DNA of 64,000 nucleotides from Dipodascopsis uninucleata var. uninucleata. Taxonomy: Eukaryota > Ascomycota > Lipomycetes > Lipomycetales > Lipomycetaceae. The notes below the pieces were generated by a model that saw nothing but the letters and a program-made list of their open reading frames with translations, had not been told where the DNA came from and did no database searches. The DNA is taken from contig JAJLTO010000002.1 in the NCBI GenBank assembly GCA_030568195.1, forward strand, positions 1,302,001-1,366,000, read 5' to 3'. Below, one piece after another: positions 33,993-45,641 of the stretch (its first letter is position 1; each line of letters opens with the position of its first letter). The position numbers and the translations under genes were made by a program.

Positions 33993-36900
33993 ATGGTGCG
34001 TACTACAGCCGCTAAACGTAATGGCGCTTTGAGTGCGGGAGAGGCGAGCAACAGGTCTTCACCATCATTAGCATTAGATTCAATACGAGATATGTCTACT
34101 AGCGATCATTTTTTTCCTATTGAAGCACAAAAGAATGCTACACAGGATTTCAATTTGTCGAATGACGGTAATAGTAATGCTGGAGATGGAGTAGAATCTA
34201 ACAAGCTCCCACCTCAGAATCACTCTTTACACTCTTCACGATCTCATGGATCATTGCGTTCTCAGTCAGGTTCTACAAGTACCATAATAAGAGCAGGAGC
34301 GTCGGATATACAAAATGGTAATGATCTAAAACAATCAATTTCGTCCGAATACTTACTGGCGCAGCCTACTACATTAACTAGTACTGTTGAGCATCAGCAT
34401 AGATTGGCAAAAAAATCCTCACAATACTTCAGTCATCAAAATGGCACCGATTCAAACAGCCATACTTCTTCTTCTAGCTATGGCGAATCCTCAAAAAAGA
34501 GTCACTCGATGAGGAATTCAGTGAAGCTTCTCTCATCACATCCAATGTTGGACACTTTAACCCTTTTTATTTTAATTGTTCAATGCCCGAAACTGGTGAT
34601 CACATTGGCTCATTTGATTTACACTGGACTCACATTCAATTTACCACCAAACAACAACAGCTTTGGGGTACATTACAGCTCTTTATGGTCCTCGATTACA
34701 TATGCAACACCTATGCATCCCAGTGTGCTGACCATTTTGCTTGCAGATTTTGTTACTGGAATAATCACAGTATTTTGTATGCCACGGCTCAGGTCTATTA
34801 TTTTTGATTTAGGATCTGCGGTAATAGCTTCAGTGTTAGGCGGTGGAAGCTCTAAAACTGCAGTCTATTGCATGATGTTACTGCAGACAGCAAGGATTTT
34901 GAAACAATGGTGGTTCTTATTAAGAAGAGGGGCTTATCCATTTGAAGCTCCGACGGTGACAACTACGCCCCCAGTCTCGGTCTTGTCTGCTGGCGAATTT
35001 GCGGCATCATCCACACCACTAGCAAACTCGGTCTCTCATATATCTGATGCTGCACAATACTTATATTCCAGTTCAACTTCATCATCTAGAAGATGGGATC
35101 TGATATATGGTCCTGCAGGATGGTTTAGTCAGGCTGTTGCAATTCATATCGTCGCACAGAGTCTTATGTATTCTATTCGCAGACGATTTCTTGAAAACAA
35201 CAATAAGTTAAGTTCCATGCCAGCTGCTTCGTCTTCTCCTGGTTTGCTTGGAGATGGATATGGTATCGACTGCGAGACGGCAGCATCTTATGTAAATACC
35301 CCGGTGTCTTATTCTATGGGTAGCAATGGTCAGTCTCTATCTTCATCAAAGAAGAGAAAAAAGAGCAATGTTCTTGCTAACAAGCCCTATCAACAATCGC
35401 TATGGACTGCTTTGGCGAATTCTCTGGTTTTAGCCTCTAGAGATTCCAGTCAGTTAGATGCGTCTATGTATCAACCTCTACCTATTACTGAATCTAGCAA
35501 TCTAGTGGACGAAAAGGAATTGAATGCTAGTACGAAGAATACTATGCTTTCATCTGCAGCACAAGATGACTTGAATGCAGTAGGTATGATGGGCTTCAGA
35601 GGATCAGAGGATATTCCTTCTGTTTTTTGCTGTATTCACTATATTCTTGAAAACGAGGTTGCGTTTGAGTTAACTGCCGATCTGTATTCAAGTGGATCTA
35701 GTTCACAGGCAGACTCAGCATCTACTCTCTCTCAAATGTCGATCCCAGGCAGTCAATCCATGTCAAATCTCCTTCCTGTTGGTTCATCATTGGTTCCTTC
35801 GATTTTTTCTCATAATGAGCCTTCACAACAGCAGTCGCCTCAGTCATCAAAAGCGATTTATGCAGACATATCTGTTAGAGTGAATGGAATTCTATGGCCC
35901 GAAGTTTCGGTACAGACAATTGTTCCAAAACTATTGCATCCGGCAATAAATGGGCATACTACGTCACCCTCGCCTGAAGTTGAAGTATTAGAAGGTCAAG
36001 TTGCAGATAGTAGTTTGGCAGTTTCTTCCAGTTCTGGTACAACTGTTAGGAATGGCCTGGCTTTGTCTGATGCTCCGGCAGAGTATTTGGAAACAATTCT
36101 TGTTGTTTCTGGTTTAACTCCTATAACAGAATATGAGATCGAGATCACCAAGACCTTCAGGAACGGTAAGAATATTACACTATGCCGTACTAATATTTGT
36201 ACCTCCCCTAAAGAGGCTTCTTCTATTTCGTCACAACAACAGCCATCAAGACCCCTTTCTCCTGTTACTACTTTACTTGATACGCTTTGTACCACAAATG
36301 CCACGCTGACAGAGGAAAAGCATAAGCTCAAGCGCTCTAGGCGTGAACATTCGAAGCATCTCTCGGCATTACGGTCAGAAATTGATCAGTTAAAGGGTCG
36401 ATTGGGTTCAGGCGACAAAGGTGAAGAGCGTGCATGGAGACGTGTACTCGCACTTCGAGAAGCAGTCCGACGAACCGAGGAAGAAATAGAGGTTTTATCC
36501 AAGAAATCGGAAGATGTCGAAATAGAACTGAAGGAAGTGGAGAAGCGGGTAAATTCCAAAAAGTGCAGCTGGGAAAAGAAAATGAAAGAATTGGAGGCAC
36601 GGGAATTTGATTTGGAGGAGAGATCAATGGAAATAGACAAGAAGCTAAAGGCGTTGCAAAGCGAAGAAGCTGCCTCATACAGTAAACGTGACAAACTTTC
36701 CGGTCGACACAAGAAACTATTAGCTGATTTTGAGCGGGCTGATCAAGCTAGACGCAATGCTTGGAATGAAGAATTTGCGCGACGTCGCTTAGAGCGTGAG
36801 AAGCTTTCAGAAAGACGACACGCAATAGAGGAGGAATTTTCGAACGCGATTACGAAAATGGAAAAAGGTATAGATGACATTCGCGAGAAGACTGCCAGTA

Positions 36901-37070
36901 CTTGGCAGTCTATATCTCTTATCAGTGAAAGCTTGAATAGAAGAAGTCCACTGTCATCTGTGTCGAATGTTGGAGTACCAGTCTCACCCATGTCTCCTCC
37001 AGCGACTTATCCTCGGGAGCGATCTTCTAGTCCATCATCATTCGCGTCACCTCCATCTTTTGAGGAGTAA
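33993..37070 (+). CDS. acrB: AcrB-like multi-pass membrane protein with long coiled coil
   Basis: Single exon of 1025 aa from the ATG at 33993. It resembles Aspergillus AcrB (acriflavine resistance B, annotated as a ubiquitination-network signalling protein). The order is a Ser-rich disordered N-terminus (1-180), three hydrophobic segments at about 187-215, 245-265 and 272-300 (TLTLFILIVQCPKLVITLAH; VLTILLADFVTGIITVFCM; FDLGSAVIASVLGG), a Ser-rich middle with an Ig-like pocket around 630-740 (ILVVSGLTPITEYEIEITKT), and a long coiled coil at about 765-960. A Pro/Ser-rich tail follows. Three segments at these places and a C-terminal coil match the AcrB plan; biochemical function is poorly known. 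Confidence 0.72.
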   Translation: MVRTTAAKRNGALSAGEASNRSSPSLALDSIRDMSTSDHFFPIEAQKNATQDFNLSNDGNSNAGDGVESNKLPPQNHSLHSSRSHGSLRSQSGSTSTIIRAGASDIQNGNDLKQSISSEYLLAQPTTLTSTVEHQHRLAKKSSQYFSHQNGTDSNSHTSSSSYGESSKKSHSMRNSVKLLSSHPMLDTLTLFILIVQCPKLVITLAHLIYTGLTFNLPPNNNSFGVHYSSLWSSITYATPMHPSVLTILLADFVTGIITVFCMPRLRSIIFDLGSAVIASVLGGGSSKTAVYCMMLLQTARILKQWWFLLRRGAYPFEAPTVTTTPPVSVLSAGEFAASSTPLANSVSHISDAAQYLYSSSTSSSRRWDLIYGPAGWFSQAVAIHIVAQSLMYSIRRRFLENNNKLSSMPAASSSPGLLGDGYGIDCETAASYVNTPVSYSMGSNGQSLSSSKKRKKSNVLANKPYQQSLWTALANSLVLASRDSSQLDASMYQPLPITESSNLVDEKELNASTKNTMLSSAAQDDLNAVGMMGFRGSEDIPSVFCCIHYILENEVAFELTADLYSSGSSSQADSASTLSQMSIPGSQSMSNLLPVGSSLVPSIFSHNEPSQQQSPQSSKAIYADISVRVNGILWPEVSVQTIVPKLLHPAINGHTTSPSPEVEVLEGQVADSSLAVSSSSGTTVRNGLALSDAPAEYLETILVVSGLTPITEYEIEITKTFRNGKNITLCRTNICTSPKEASSISSQQQPSRPLSPVTTLLDTLCTTNATLTEEKHKLKRSRREHSKHLSALRSEIDQLKGRLGSGDKGEERAWRRVLALREAVRRTEEEIEVLSKKSEDVEIELKEVEKRVNSKKCSWEKKMKELEAREFDLEERSMEIDKKLKALQSEEAASYSKRDKLSGRHKKLLADFERADQARRNAWNEEFARRRLEREKLSERRHAIEEEFSNAITKMEKGIDDIREKTASTWQSISLISESLNRRSPLSSVSNVGVPVSPMSPPATYPRERSSSPSSFASPPSFEE

Positions 37071-37272
37071 TCTTAAGTTTTCTGTACTTGTTCAAATTCG
37101 AGATTTGGTTCGAGTTATTTGTTTATCTGTTTTTTTGATTAATTATGCGATATATTTTATTAATAGAAGAGTAACTCTTGAAGTTGCCTTGATTTTTTGT
37201 CTATGGTAGTTGCAGCTTCTTAAATGTATATACATGTATCCAGAGCAGTTAAATACTCTATGAGTTTTCCAT

Positions 37273-38037
37273 CTATTTCTGGTTATGTCGTAGAAGCAAC
37301 TGACTGACTTCCTTTTGCTTGTCTTGAATAGCTACCTTTGCCTCTGCGAGTGCCTTAAACCGTCTATTATGATATACCATCGATGGAAATGTGCTCAATT
37401 TATCTATTGACTCTACGTCAACTCTCTCGACCTCGCCGATCCATATTTCATGGTCTCTAACTCGGAAACACTCCTGAACCTTGCAGTCCAGACGGGCGAA
37501 TGCAATTTCATTGTTTTCTTCTAGCGGTGCAAGTTGAGAGGAAGGAGCGGGTGAGGACGCTTGTCTCAAAGAAGTACGGTTGAACATTGGTGTGTTGTAT
37601 GGTTGTGGTGATAATGGAAACCAATTAATCGGTAGTCCCTCTTTATCCTCTGATCCTAAAGAACGACTTGCATCTGACCCTGCAAATTCCCTTGCAATGC
37701 CTTCTGCTCCGTGAACTCCAGAGAGAAGATTAACAGAAAATCTGCCGGACTGTCGAATTACTTCTGCAGTTGAAGATGGTAGTTTAAGATTGAAGCTCAC
37801 TAGCGGTGCTTTGTCACTGACCACCGATAAAGAAGAGAAAGACGAAACGGTAACTGCTTTAGATATATTTTCATGCCTAGAGCTTATGATAGACAATGCT
37901 GACGGGTGAAATGCCATTAACTGTTTGTATTTTGATATAAGATCACTTAGTCTAGCCTTGTCTTTCGTATGTATACTTCTCACAGACCTACTACTAAGGC
38001 CCATGAAATGCGGTCTATAAAATAAAAGACAGAGCAT
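37273..38037 (-). CDS. Flavin-reductase-like FMN-binding split-barrel protein
   Basis: Single exon, 254 aa from ATG 38037; an in-frame Met twelve codons in (MGLSSRSVRS) is an alternative start. Residues after about 35 show the flavin reductase-like fold: ALSIISSRHENISKAVTVSS, FSSLSVVSDKAPLVSFNLKL, then GRFSVNLLSGVHGAEGIARE with AREFAGSD, and later ARLDCKVQECFRVRDHEIWI with GEVERVDV. These are the FMN-contact and dimer strands of the family, in which fungal members are short, uncharacterised oxidoreductases. The first 25 residues are basic and hydrophobic (SSRSVRSIHTKDKA), compatible with mitochondrial targeting. The substrate is unknown. Confidence 0.8.
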   Translation of the reverse strand: MLCLLFYRPHFMGLSSRSVRSIHTKDKARLSDLISKYKQLMAFHPSALSIISSRHENISKAVTVSSFSSLSVVSDKAPLVSFNLKLPSSTAEVIRQSGRFSVNLLSGVHGAEGIAREFAGSDASRSLGSEDKEGLPINWFPLSPQPYNTPMFNRTSLRQASSPAPSSQLAPLEENNEIAFARLDCKVQECFRVRDHEIWIGEVERVDVESIDKLSTFPSMVYHNRRFKALAEAKVAIQDKQKEVSQLLLRHNQK

Positions 38038-38258
38038 TTTCCCGCGGTTTAGTAATTATTTATTCGGGTATATAGTAATACTATTAACATAAAATATTCC
38101 AATTACCGGTCATCATAAATTGTTAGTAGAGTTTACTCTAACTTGCGAATTCCCAGTAATTTTTTTTTGATGAGGCATCAGAGCAGAAAAATTATGGACA
38201 TATTTCTTTGCTTGTAAGATATCACTAAAATTGATTTATCTAGTTCCGAAAACCACTA

Positions 38259-39437
38259 ATGGAGTTGAGGCAATGGTGTAAACGACGCATACAGTCTCCT
38301 TTCTGTAAATCTCGGAAGTATCGATATTACAGCCAAATGAGAGTTGAAAATCAATACGAACACAGCAGTCAGTCGGATGTTAAATTCTCTGAATCTGTAG
38401 ACGGAGCGTACGACTATGACTTACCGAAGTCAATTCTATTTACAAATTTGGACAAATGGATCTTAAAATCCAAGAAAAACCACAAGGTATTACCAAAAGA
38501 GGATGATTTGGATGATCAATCTAGGAGATTTCAAATCAATACTTATGCAAATATCATAGGTTCGCCTGTCAGAAGCTGTCGTACATGGTATACATCTCTG
38601 CCGTCAGGGTTCTTGGAGCGATTTTCAAAATTTGAAATATCGGATTCTGACTTAAGAGATCCAGTTATAGCTAAGATCTTAGATCCATTGTCAACAAATG
38701 CGAGACGAACTCTACTATCAAGAACTAAGAATAATGGAGAATTAGCAGGTAACAAGAAGCAAGCTGCCGTCGTGCTTCCAGTAGAAGATAACTTGAAGGG
38801 AAAACTTTACGGGCCTACTGCGTACCATATACGAAAGAAGGAGTATTTACAATTTACAAGTAGGGGGGCATGGCGTCAACTGGCAAAGGGATTACAGCAG
38901 TCAGTATCAAGTGGAAATGCAGACTCAACCGATGCGCTTACATACTGGCACCGTGACACGCCACAACTAGTAGAGAAGAGATTAAACAGGAGGATCGAGC
39001 GAGACGTTAAGGACTTGGAGCGTAAATGTGCAAAGGGTAGCATATTAGCTAGTGGCCTCTTCACATTTGACGTCGAAAGGATGCTGGATAGGGATAATGC
39101 GTATTTGAGTGCGATATTGAGCTGGAATAATTCTGGCGCTCTTAATGGGCAGAATCCCAAAGATTCTGATTTTGCTCTCAGGAGATGGGATACAACTCCC
39201 ATACCACGATATTATGTTCGCCATATGTGTGGAGAAGAATACTGTACACGTATACGCGATACCATAGTTGGAATAGTAGAGTCTTCTTCTATGAGATCAG
39301 CCGAAGAGAAACACATCTTCGCAATCAATGAATCGCCCATAGAAGTCGGCATTTTGGAATCAATGCACACTCTCGATCTGAGAGTTCATCTTTGGCAGAT
39401 GAGACTTTTCTTAGGTGACCGAGTCCAGATTAGATAG
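38259..39437 (+). CDS. Unrecognised 392-aa protein, probably mitochondrial
   Basis: Single exon that I do not recognise. The N-terminus, MELRQWCKRRIQSPFCKSRK then YRYYSQ, is rich in Arg, Lys and Ser, lacks acids after residue 2, and has an RxY|S-like cleavage site, so a mitochondrial presequence is likely. The remainder is soluble and moderately charged with well-ordered segments: TWYTSLPSGFLERFSKFEIS, KLYGPTAYHIRKKEYLQFTS, ASGLFTFDVERMLDRDNAYL, and IPRYYVRHMCGEEYC. The last 60 residues contain ESPIEVGILESMHTLDLRVH followed by WQMRLFLGDRV. No membrane segment or catalytic motif is visible. A mitochondrial ribosome or expression factor is possible, but that is a guess from the targeting signal alone. 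Confidence 0.7.
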   Translation: MELRQWCKRRIQSPFCKSRKYRYYSQMRVENQYEHSSQSDVKFSESVDGAYDYDLPKSILFTNLDKWILKSKKNHKVLPKEDDLDDQSRRFQINTYANIIGSPVRSCRTWYTSLPSGFLERFSKFEISDSDLRDPVIAKILDPLSTNARRTLLSRTKNNGELAGNKKQAAVVLPVEDNLKGKLYGPTAYHIRKKEYLQFTSRGAWRQLAKGLQQSVSSGNADSTDALTYWHRDTPQLVEKRLNRRIERDVKDLERKCAKGSILASGLFTFDVERMLDRDNAYLSAILSWNNSGALNGQNPKDSDFALRRWDTTPIPRYYVRHMCGEEYCTRIRDTIVGIVESSSMRSAEEKHIFAINESPIEVGILESMHTLDLRVHLWQMRLFLGDRVQIR

Positions 39438-39884
39438 CTTATTGTATTTACACGGTATTTACATTTCTGTAAGAAAAATAGACAATCGTTCGTTTATCCT
39501 AGTAGCGCTCTATGAATTCTCAAATAAGAATACATTCGCATTATATGTATTTTCACTGACAAAGAGTACACGAATTTTGACATTTTTGAAACTAGACCTA
39601 TCTCTCCGTTTATATGCCTTTTAGTTAATAGTCTTGACGTTATTCAAGGAAGATTATAAAATTACGTGTCGTGCCGCACTATAGTGAATTAGCCCACACA
39701 ATTTCCCTTCTGGGAAACACGAATAAGTGCTAGTCTGGATAGCTGACCGTTCAGACTATTATCACCTCGACGTCCAAAGACAACTACAAAAAATAGCTAC
39801 AATCAGAAAGTGCCCTACGCACAAGTTTACATGTACGGACAAAAGAATCCACGGTAGAAATACGAAAGATCATAATTTTTGATC
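39438..39884. other. Intergenic region before the ArfGAP gene
   Basis: 447 bp containing the 3' end of the upstream gene and the ArfGAP promoter. No motif worth naming was seen. Confidence 0.4.
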
Positions 39885-42800
39885 ATGGGGGCTGTTTCCA
39901 GCCGGCTAGGAGAAGCTGGAAGTGTACTGCTCACGAATCGGTCGAAATGTGTGTATTAATCTTTATTAGATACTTGAATTTCAAGATGACAGTCGGTTAT
40001 GTTATGACACGAAATATGTAGTTACTGATACTAATATGCTTTATCATATGTAGTCACAATATCAAAGTTGTCTATCACTGATGTTAATGGAAATCCGATC
40101 GTGACACTACTTCCAGATGAACGGGATCCTAGGATGATATACGCCGCGAAGGACGAATCAACAGGTTTGATTGAATATGTCCAAGACTTCGATCCACACA
40201 GTACATCACCCATACTTCTGAAGTTATCGAATGATCTTGGACTCTTATTCCGATTTACAATTAAAATAAATGGTGGCAAGGATGATATTGGACCAATAAA
40301 CGGGCTCACATTTTTGAATGCCGGTAACAACAGAGCGCTAGACTTATTGATGACTAAAGAATTACACAGCGATCCAAATGTATGTTTTAGCACCAATATT
40401 AACTGATGGTAGAGATCGAAGCTAATAAATGATATTTGCAGATACAAAAGAAAGATAATGTCACGTTTATAGGTGACTATGCTGCTGATTCCGATTCAAT
40501 TGAGTTTGAATGGGTTTGGAGATGGCGACCACCTAATGATATTCATGAGTCTTACAATGGATGGAGAAATACTTGTTGTGTAAGAGATTCTATTTTTTTG
40601 ACTATTTTTAAATCATCAAATGAGTTTTTCGTTTTTCTAATACTTTATAACAGTTTGCAGAATACAATAAAAGAGATCACAAATTCGATATCTTGGCTAG
40701 ATTTTCATTCTGGGTTCAGGATTTTGCAACTTCAATATGGACAGCTTCGTCGTCACCACATGAGACCAATTCGGCCATTCATCTGAGGTCTCCAACTGCA
40801 AGTGAAGAAATTCAATCGATATCTACTGATAACAATACTTTTGCTGGTATGGAGGCTTCGTCCTTATCACCTAAATCCATACACAGAGTTTCATCACCAC
40901 TTACGTCTAATGTAGCTTTACCACCGGCAGCGCAACAATCCCTTGGAGGTCCTTCGAAAGCACGAATAGAGGATCTATCACAACCTGAAGATGGACCTCT
41001 TTTCAGAGCCACTGTAACATCACTCGAGAAAAAGACAGCGGCTTTGAAGATCCAAATAAAGCGACTACTTAAACGTGCTACGCAGGCCTATGATGCACAA
41101 GCTCATCATTGTGAAGCCTTGGGTACTCTACTAGATGTCCTCCGAGAATCGTCAAAATCTTTGACTTCCTTTCAACCTGCAGTAGACATCTATTTTAATG
41201 CTGTTGGTAGAGATATTTTAAGATTCGAACGACAAAGCTGTATTGATTTACAAACATTTATTGTTGAACCTTTACGAAGACTATATGAAGTAGACATCAA
41301 AGCTGCTGACGCTAAAAAGCGTGAATTTGATGAGGAATCTCGTGAATACTATTCTTGGCTTAGTAGATATTTGTCAATGAAAAATGAAGGAAAAGGTAAG
41401 AAGAAGACAGATAGTGAATTGAAATATCAAGATAAGCGAAAGATCTTCGAGCTTAAGAGATTTGATTACTTCTCATACATACATGATCTTCATGGTGGAC
41501 GTAAAGAACAAGAAATATCATTTCAGTTGAGCGCGTATGCGGAAGCGCAAATGAATCATTTCGGAGTTACTTCTAAATCTATTCAACAAGCAGCATCTCA
41601 AGTTGAGGCTATGATTACTTTGATGAAAGAGAATAAGGAAGATTGGGGAATCAGACGTACTGAACGAGAGGAAAAAAGACGAGCTCTAGAGAGGTCTTCT
41701 ATGCCTGAACCTACGTTCAGTTCGTCTCCAGCTAGTCCTCAGACCTCATCTAGCTCATTAGAGAAGAATGATGGTAGCAAGAACGTAAGAGAAGGACGCT
41801 CGATCCAAGATATTCTACCGCAAACAACTGGCGCAAGTTTAAATAAAAATAATAACAGTGGAAATAGCGGCGATAATAACATCAATAATAATATTAATAT
41901 TAATTCTAATAATGAGAACAACTCCGCTTTTGATAATATCGAGGTTAGCGATAGCCTTGATAAATGCTATAACGACATTGTTGGAAATAATGATACTTTT
42001 ACTAGTTGCAACAATACTGATTTCAACAACAACAACAACAACAGTAATAATAACACCAGTAGTAACGGTAATAGTAATATTGATATTGATTCTACTAATT
42101 CTAATTATCAGGCGGGTACTCTTAGTGGAAAGGACAACGGGGATTACAATTATAGAGACCAGTTGCCTCTCTTAACAAAAACAACATCTGCAAGCTCATT
42201 ACTTGCGTCTGGCTTACCAGTTGCTCAGCAGACTACGAAAATGCGAACCCTCTTCCCACGAAATGTTGAGGAAAAGGATGAAGATATTGAAACAGCGCAC
42301 AGAAAGGAAGGACTGTTATGGGCAATGTCTCGACCAGGTAGTCACAGTGAATCACTTAATCTTAACAAGCCAGGTTGGCATAAGTTTTGGGTCGTTTTAG
42401 CTGGTGGTAGGCTCTGGGAGTACACCAACTGGAAGCAGTCATTAGATTTGAATAAAGACCCTGTGAACCTCAAGATGGCAACTGTACGTGAAGCTAGAAA
42501 TTCTGAACGCAGATTTTGCTTTGAAATCATTACTCCACACTATAGACGAGTTTATCAGGCAACTTCGGAAGAGGATATGCACTCCTGGATCACTGCTATT
42601 TCGAACGCAATCACCAGTTCTCTTGAAGGAAACTCCTCAATCCGCTCTTTAGCTATTGATACAGCTTCGGCTTCACCGACATCTGGTTCACATAACGTTG
42701 CTGGGTCTCTTGACAATATATTCAACAAGGCGTCTCCCTTAAACACGACACCTTCACGGCGTGTTACTCCAACTACAGGAAGTAGCATTAAGGTAGTCGG

Positions 42801-43776
42801 TCCTCGGCTTGAAGGTAGTAGTAATGCCCTTTTTTCAGAATCCGAAGAACAGGAACATTTTCCTACTCAAGCATCACTAATTACAGGTGCTGCATCTGAT
42901 AGCATGCAACCATGCTCAGCAAATGAGAGCCTTCTTTCAAAAATGAGAGAAGCAGATTCCAAAAACTCTATTTGTGCTGATTGTGGTGCGACTTCTAAAG
43001 TTGAATGGGTATCAATTAATCTTATGGTTATTTTATGTATCGATTGCAGTGGAGTACATCGTTCTCTTGGGACTCATATTTCTAAAATTCGAAGTCTAAC
43101 TTTAGATACTACTTCCTTTACACCTGATCTAGTCGAAGCACTCTTGCTCATGGGAAATACCAAAGCAAATGAGGTATGGGAAGCACTTCCGGCTGCAGAA
43201 GAAGAAAGAGCCTTGATTTCATCTAATGGTACTTCTACATTCAGAGCAACAGCCTTAGCTTACATCACAAAGAAATATGTTGACAGGGTATTTGTGTCCA
43301 CTGTTCAGGATCCTAATGTTTATTTACGTGAAGCTGTAAAGTCTCAAGATATATTTCAGGTTTTGCATGCTCTCGCTAGCAATGCAGATCCTAATGTACG
43401 CTCAAATAGCCAATACTCTCTCTTTGTTACAGCGATGGCATATGCAAAGAAGGATGCTATCACCTTTCCCATAGTTGAATTACTGGTGCAATACGGAGCT
43501 GTCATACCAAGAGAGCTTCCTGGTGAGATTAAGCTCTCTAATGCTGCACAAGCATATTTCTTACGGAAATCTGGGCGAAAGATTATGGCAACGGGTGGTA
43601 ACAACAACAATAGCCAGAGTATGGATGATGATGCGTCATCATCTACATTTCCAAGTAAGATTGCATCTGCTTTGAAAAGTTCCGAACGACAAACAGTGCG
43701 CCATGTAAGGGAATCGTCTCTTGGATCTCAACTACAGCGAAAACTTAGTACTAGATCACCTAGTCAGCATAAGTGA
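39885..43776 (+). CDS. CSX2: Csx2-type BAR-PH-ArfGAP protein with ankyrin-like tail
   Basis: Four exons, 39885-39948, 40054-40379, 40442-40579 and 40654-43776, join to 1216 aa. The N-terminus begins [15 protein letters not shown], with Gly2 as a possible myristoylation site. An unnamed globular region covers about 20-210 ([44 protein letters not shown]). A BAR domain follows (about 288-525). Residues 570-665 are a long Asn-rich run. A PH domain is at about 727-829 ([31 protein letters not shown]). The ArfGAP zinc finger is at about 948-1060: CADCG, 17 residues, [20 protein letters not shown], with the catalytic Arg979 in HRSLG; the 17-residue spacing is that of Csx2 rather than the more common 16. 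An ankyrin-like end follows. It should stimulate Arf-GTP hydrolysis on curved Golgi or endosomal membranes. Confidence 0.92.
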
Positions 43777-44906
43777 TACTATTTGACATTTTTATCATAA
43801 ATATAAAACTAAAATTTATGCAATATGCAGTTAATCATAAGTTAGGCTAGGTATCGACGTATGGTATCATTTCTTCAGACTGTATCCAAGTTGTGCTTGA
43901 TATAGATATAAATTTCGGGTTAGACTGCTGTTTCTCGAAATAATAATTCAGATCATATGATATCAATGTTTAGGTATTCATTTCTGAATGCTCTGAAATT
44001 CTTAGTTCAAATGTGTGTAGACTACTTTTTTATCAATGACGAAGTATAATAGGAAATTTCTATATTATTAGTGACTATATTTGATGTATATTTTTTTCTC
44101 TTAATTGTTGAAAGTGGAGGCATGGCATAACATATATATATGTATGTATGATCAAATGTCGACGAATAATTTGCAGAGGTTAGAAGAAGATGGAAGTTAA
44201 GAAATAAAAGCGAGCGAAAGAATCAGCTCTTTTTGTTAGGATTATGTTTTTTTTAGTTTTTTTTTGGCTTTAACGGAATCTTTTTGAATTTAATTCTAAT
44301 AGTAGCAAATCAAGCACTACTTTTATCTAAATCTATTCTTATTATTCCAAATGATGAAACACTGAACTATCTCTTGCGATACTGAATGTATCTGTATATA
44401 ACACCTAATCGTGACAAATACAGTAGAAATATATGAAATGCTTACTAGTTAGTTATATGACCAAATAAGTATGCGGGATCAATTTCATCCTCATAATTTT
44501 ACTCTGCATATTGTGCAATCTTATGAGAAACCAATTTTACATATGTAACTTTCAAATAAGTATTAACATTCTATTATATTTGCTCTTTTTTCCCGCTGCT
44601 GCAACCATTTATAGAATTAAGAAACCCATAAGAACATGCGTAATAGCCATAAATGTACAAGAAGCCACCAAATATACATAAAATGATAGAAAATACATAC
44701 AATAATTCCAGTTGCCAAAGCAGATATCAATTTGCGAGTATAAAATTCTATAATATATCGAATATCAAACATTCCTCGCCACGTATTAACTCCGAATATC
44801 AAAACAGAACAACAGTAACAACATGACAGAACCCGAAACAATCAAAATTAAACAGTATAAATAGAGGCTAGCCTACAAAAACCGAATCGAAAAAAATAGT
44901 CGCTCT
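43777..44906. other. Convergent 3' interval
   Basis: 1.1 kb of AT-rich DNA between the ArfGAP stop and the next minus-strand stop, with several thymine-rich and TA-rich stretches. No gene or RNA is supported. Confidence 0.5.
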
Positions 44907-45641
44907 TCACATCATCAGAGAGGCAGTAAGTAATGTTACAACACTGACGACAAGTAATATCCATCCTGGTTGCATTCTGTGATCTGGAGGAGAAAACATT
45001 GGCGCGTCAATCAGAACGTCGCATATTCGACTGTCATATATATCACTCCTTTCCGAATCTAAACCAACCACTATAATTCGTCGATTATACTCTTTTGAAG
45101 TAGATGCTGGCGGCGATAACTTTGGGTTATCGCGCTTAGATCGTCTAGTCGACTGTTGTGTAGATCTTTCAGATGACAATTCTTCACCAGAAATATCGTG
45201 CGAAACATAAGAGAGCACTTCTGAGGTCGGCTTATCAATCACGACAGCAGATTGGAAGGGAGAATGTTGTACAGACTGCGATGGATCAATAGCACTGTAT
45301 ATTATTCCTAAAGATGAAGTAGCTTTAATCGGCTCTAAAGAACTTGTCGTCACTGCCCTCGATGCTGCAGCCAAGGAAACGAATAATGTTAGTATTTCTC
45401 TTATACCTATCATAGCTACAAGATATACTTTACATATCTGCAGCTACAGATCTAAATACTGTTTGAATTAAGACAAAAAGCTTGACGATCACTTACGGAG
45501 CGGACTTGCTAATAATAAGAGCCCAATGATTCCGAGTATCACCGCGAATGGCATTAGCACGGGCGGCCTGTGATTCAACATACTATATGCATGTGCACTC
45601 TCTGGTCGTCTTGACGGCAATATAAGAGTAAATTGTGACAT
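44907..45641 (-). CDS. Small two-exon membrane protein with C-terminal anchor, function unknown
   Basis: Two exons, 45641-45497 and 45415-44907, give 217 aa (the join reads LLLLASPLP then MIGIREIL). I do not recognise the family. Two closely spaced hydrophobic stretches lie near the N-terminus: VLMPFAVILGIIGLLLL (about 30-46) and IREILTLFVSLAAAS (about 53-67). A Ser/Thr-rich linker follows (75-150) with a basic patch STRRSKRDNPKL. The segment RRIIVVGLDSERSDIYDSRI looks folded. The protein ends with WILLVVSVVTLLTASLMM, a hydrophobic tail of 18 residues running to the C-terminus. That end could be a tail anchor or a GPI-attachment signal, but no clear omega-site is seen. The start lies in a promoter shared with gluconokinase. 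Confidence 0.6.
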
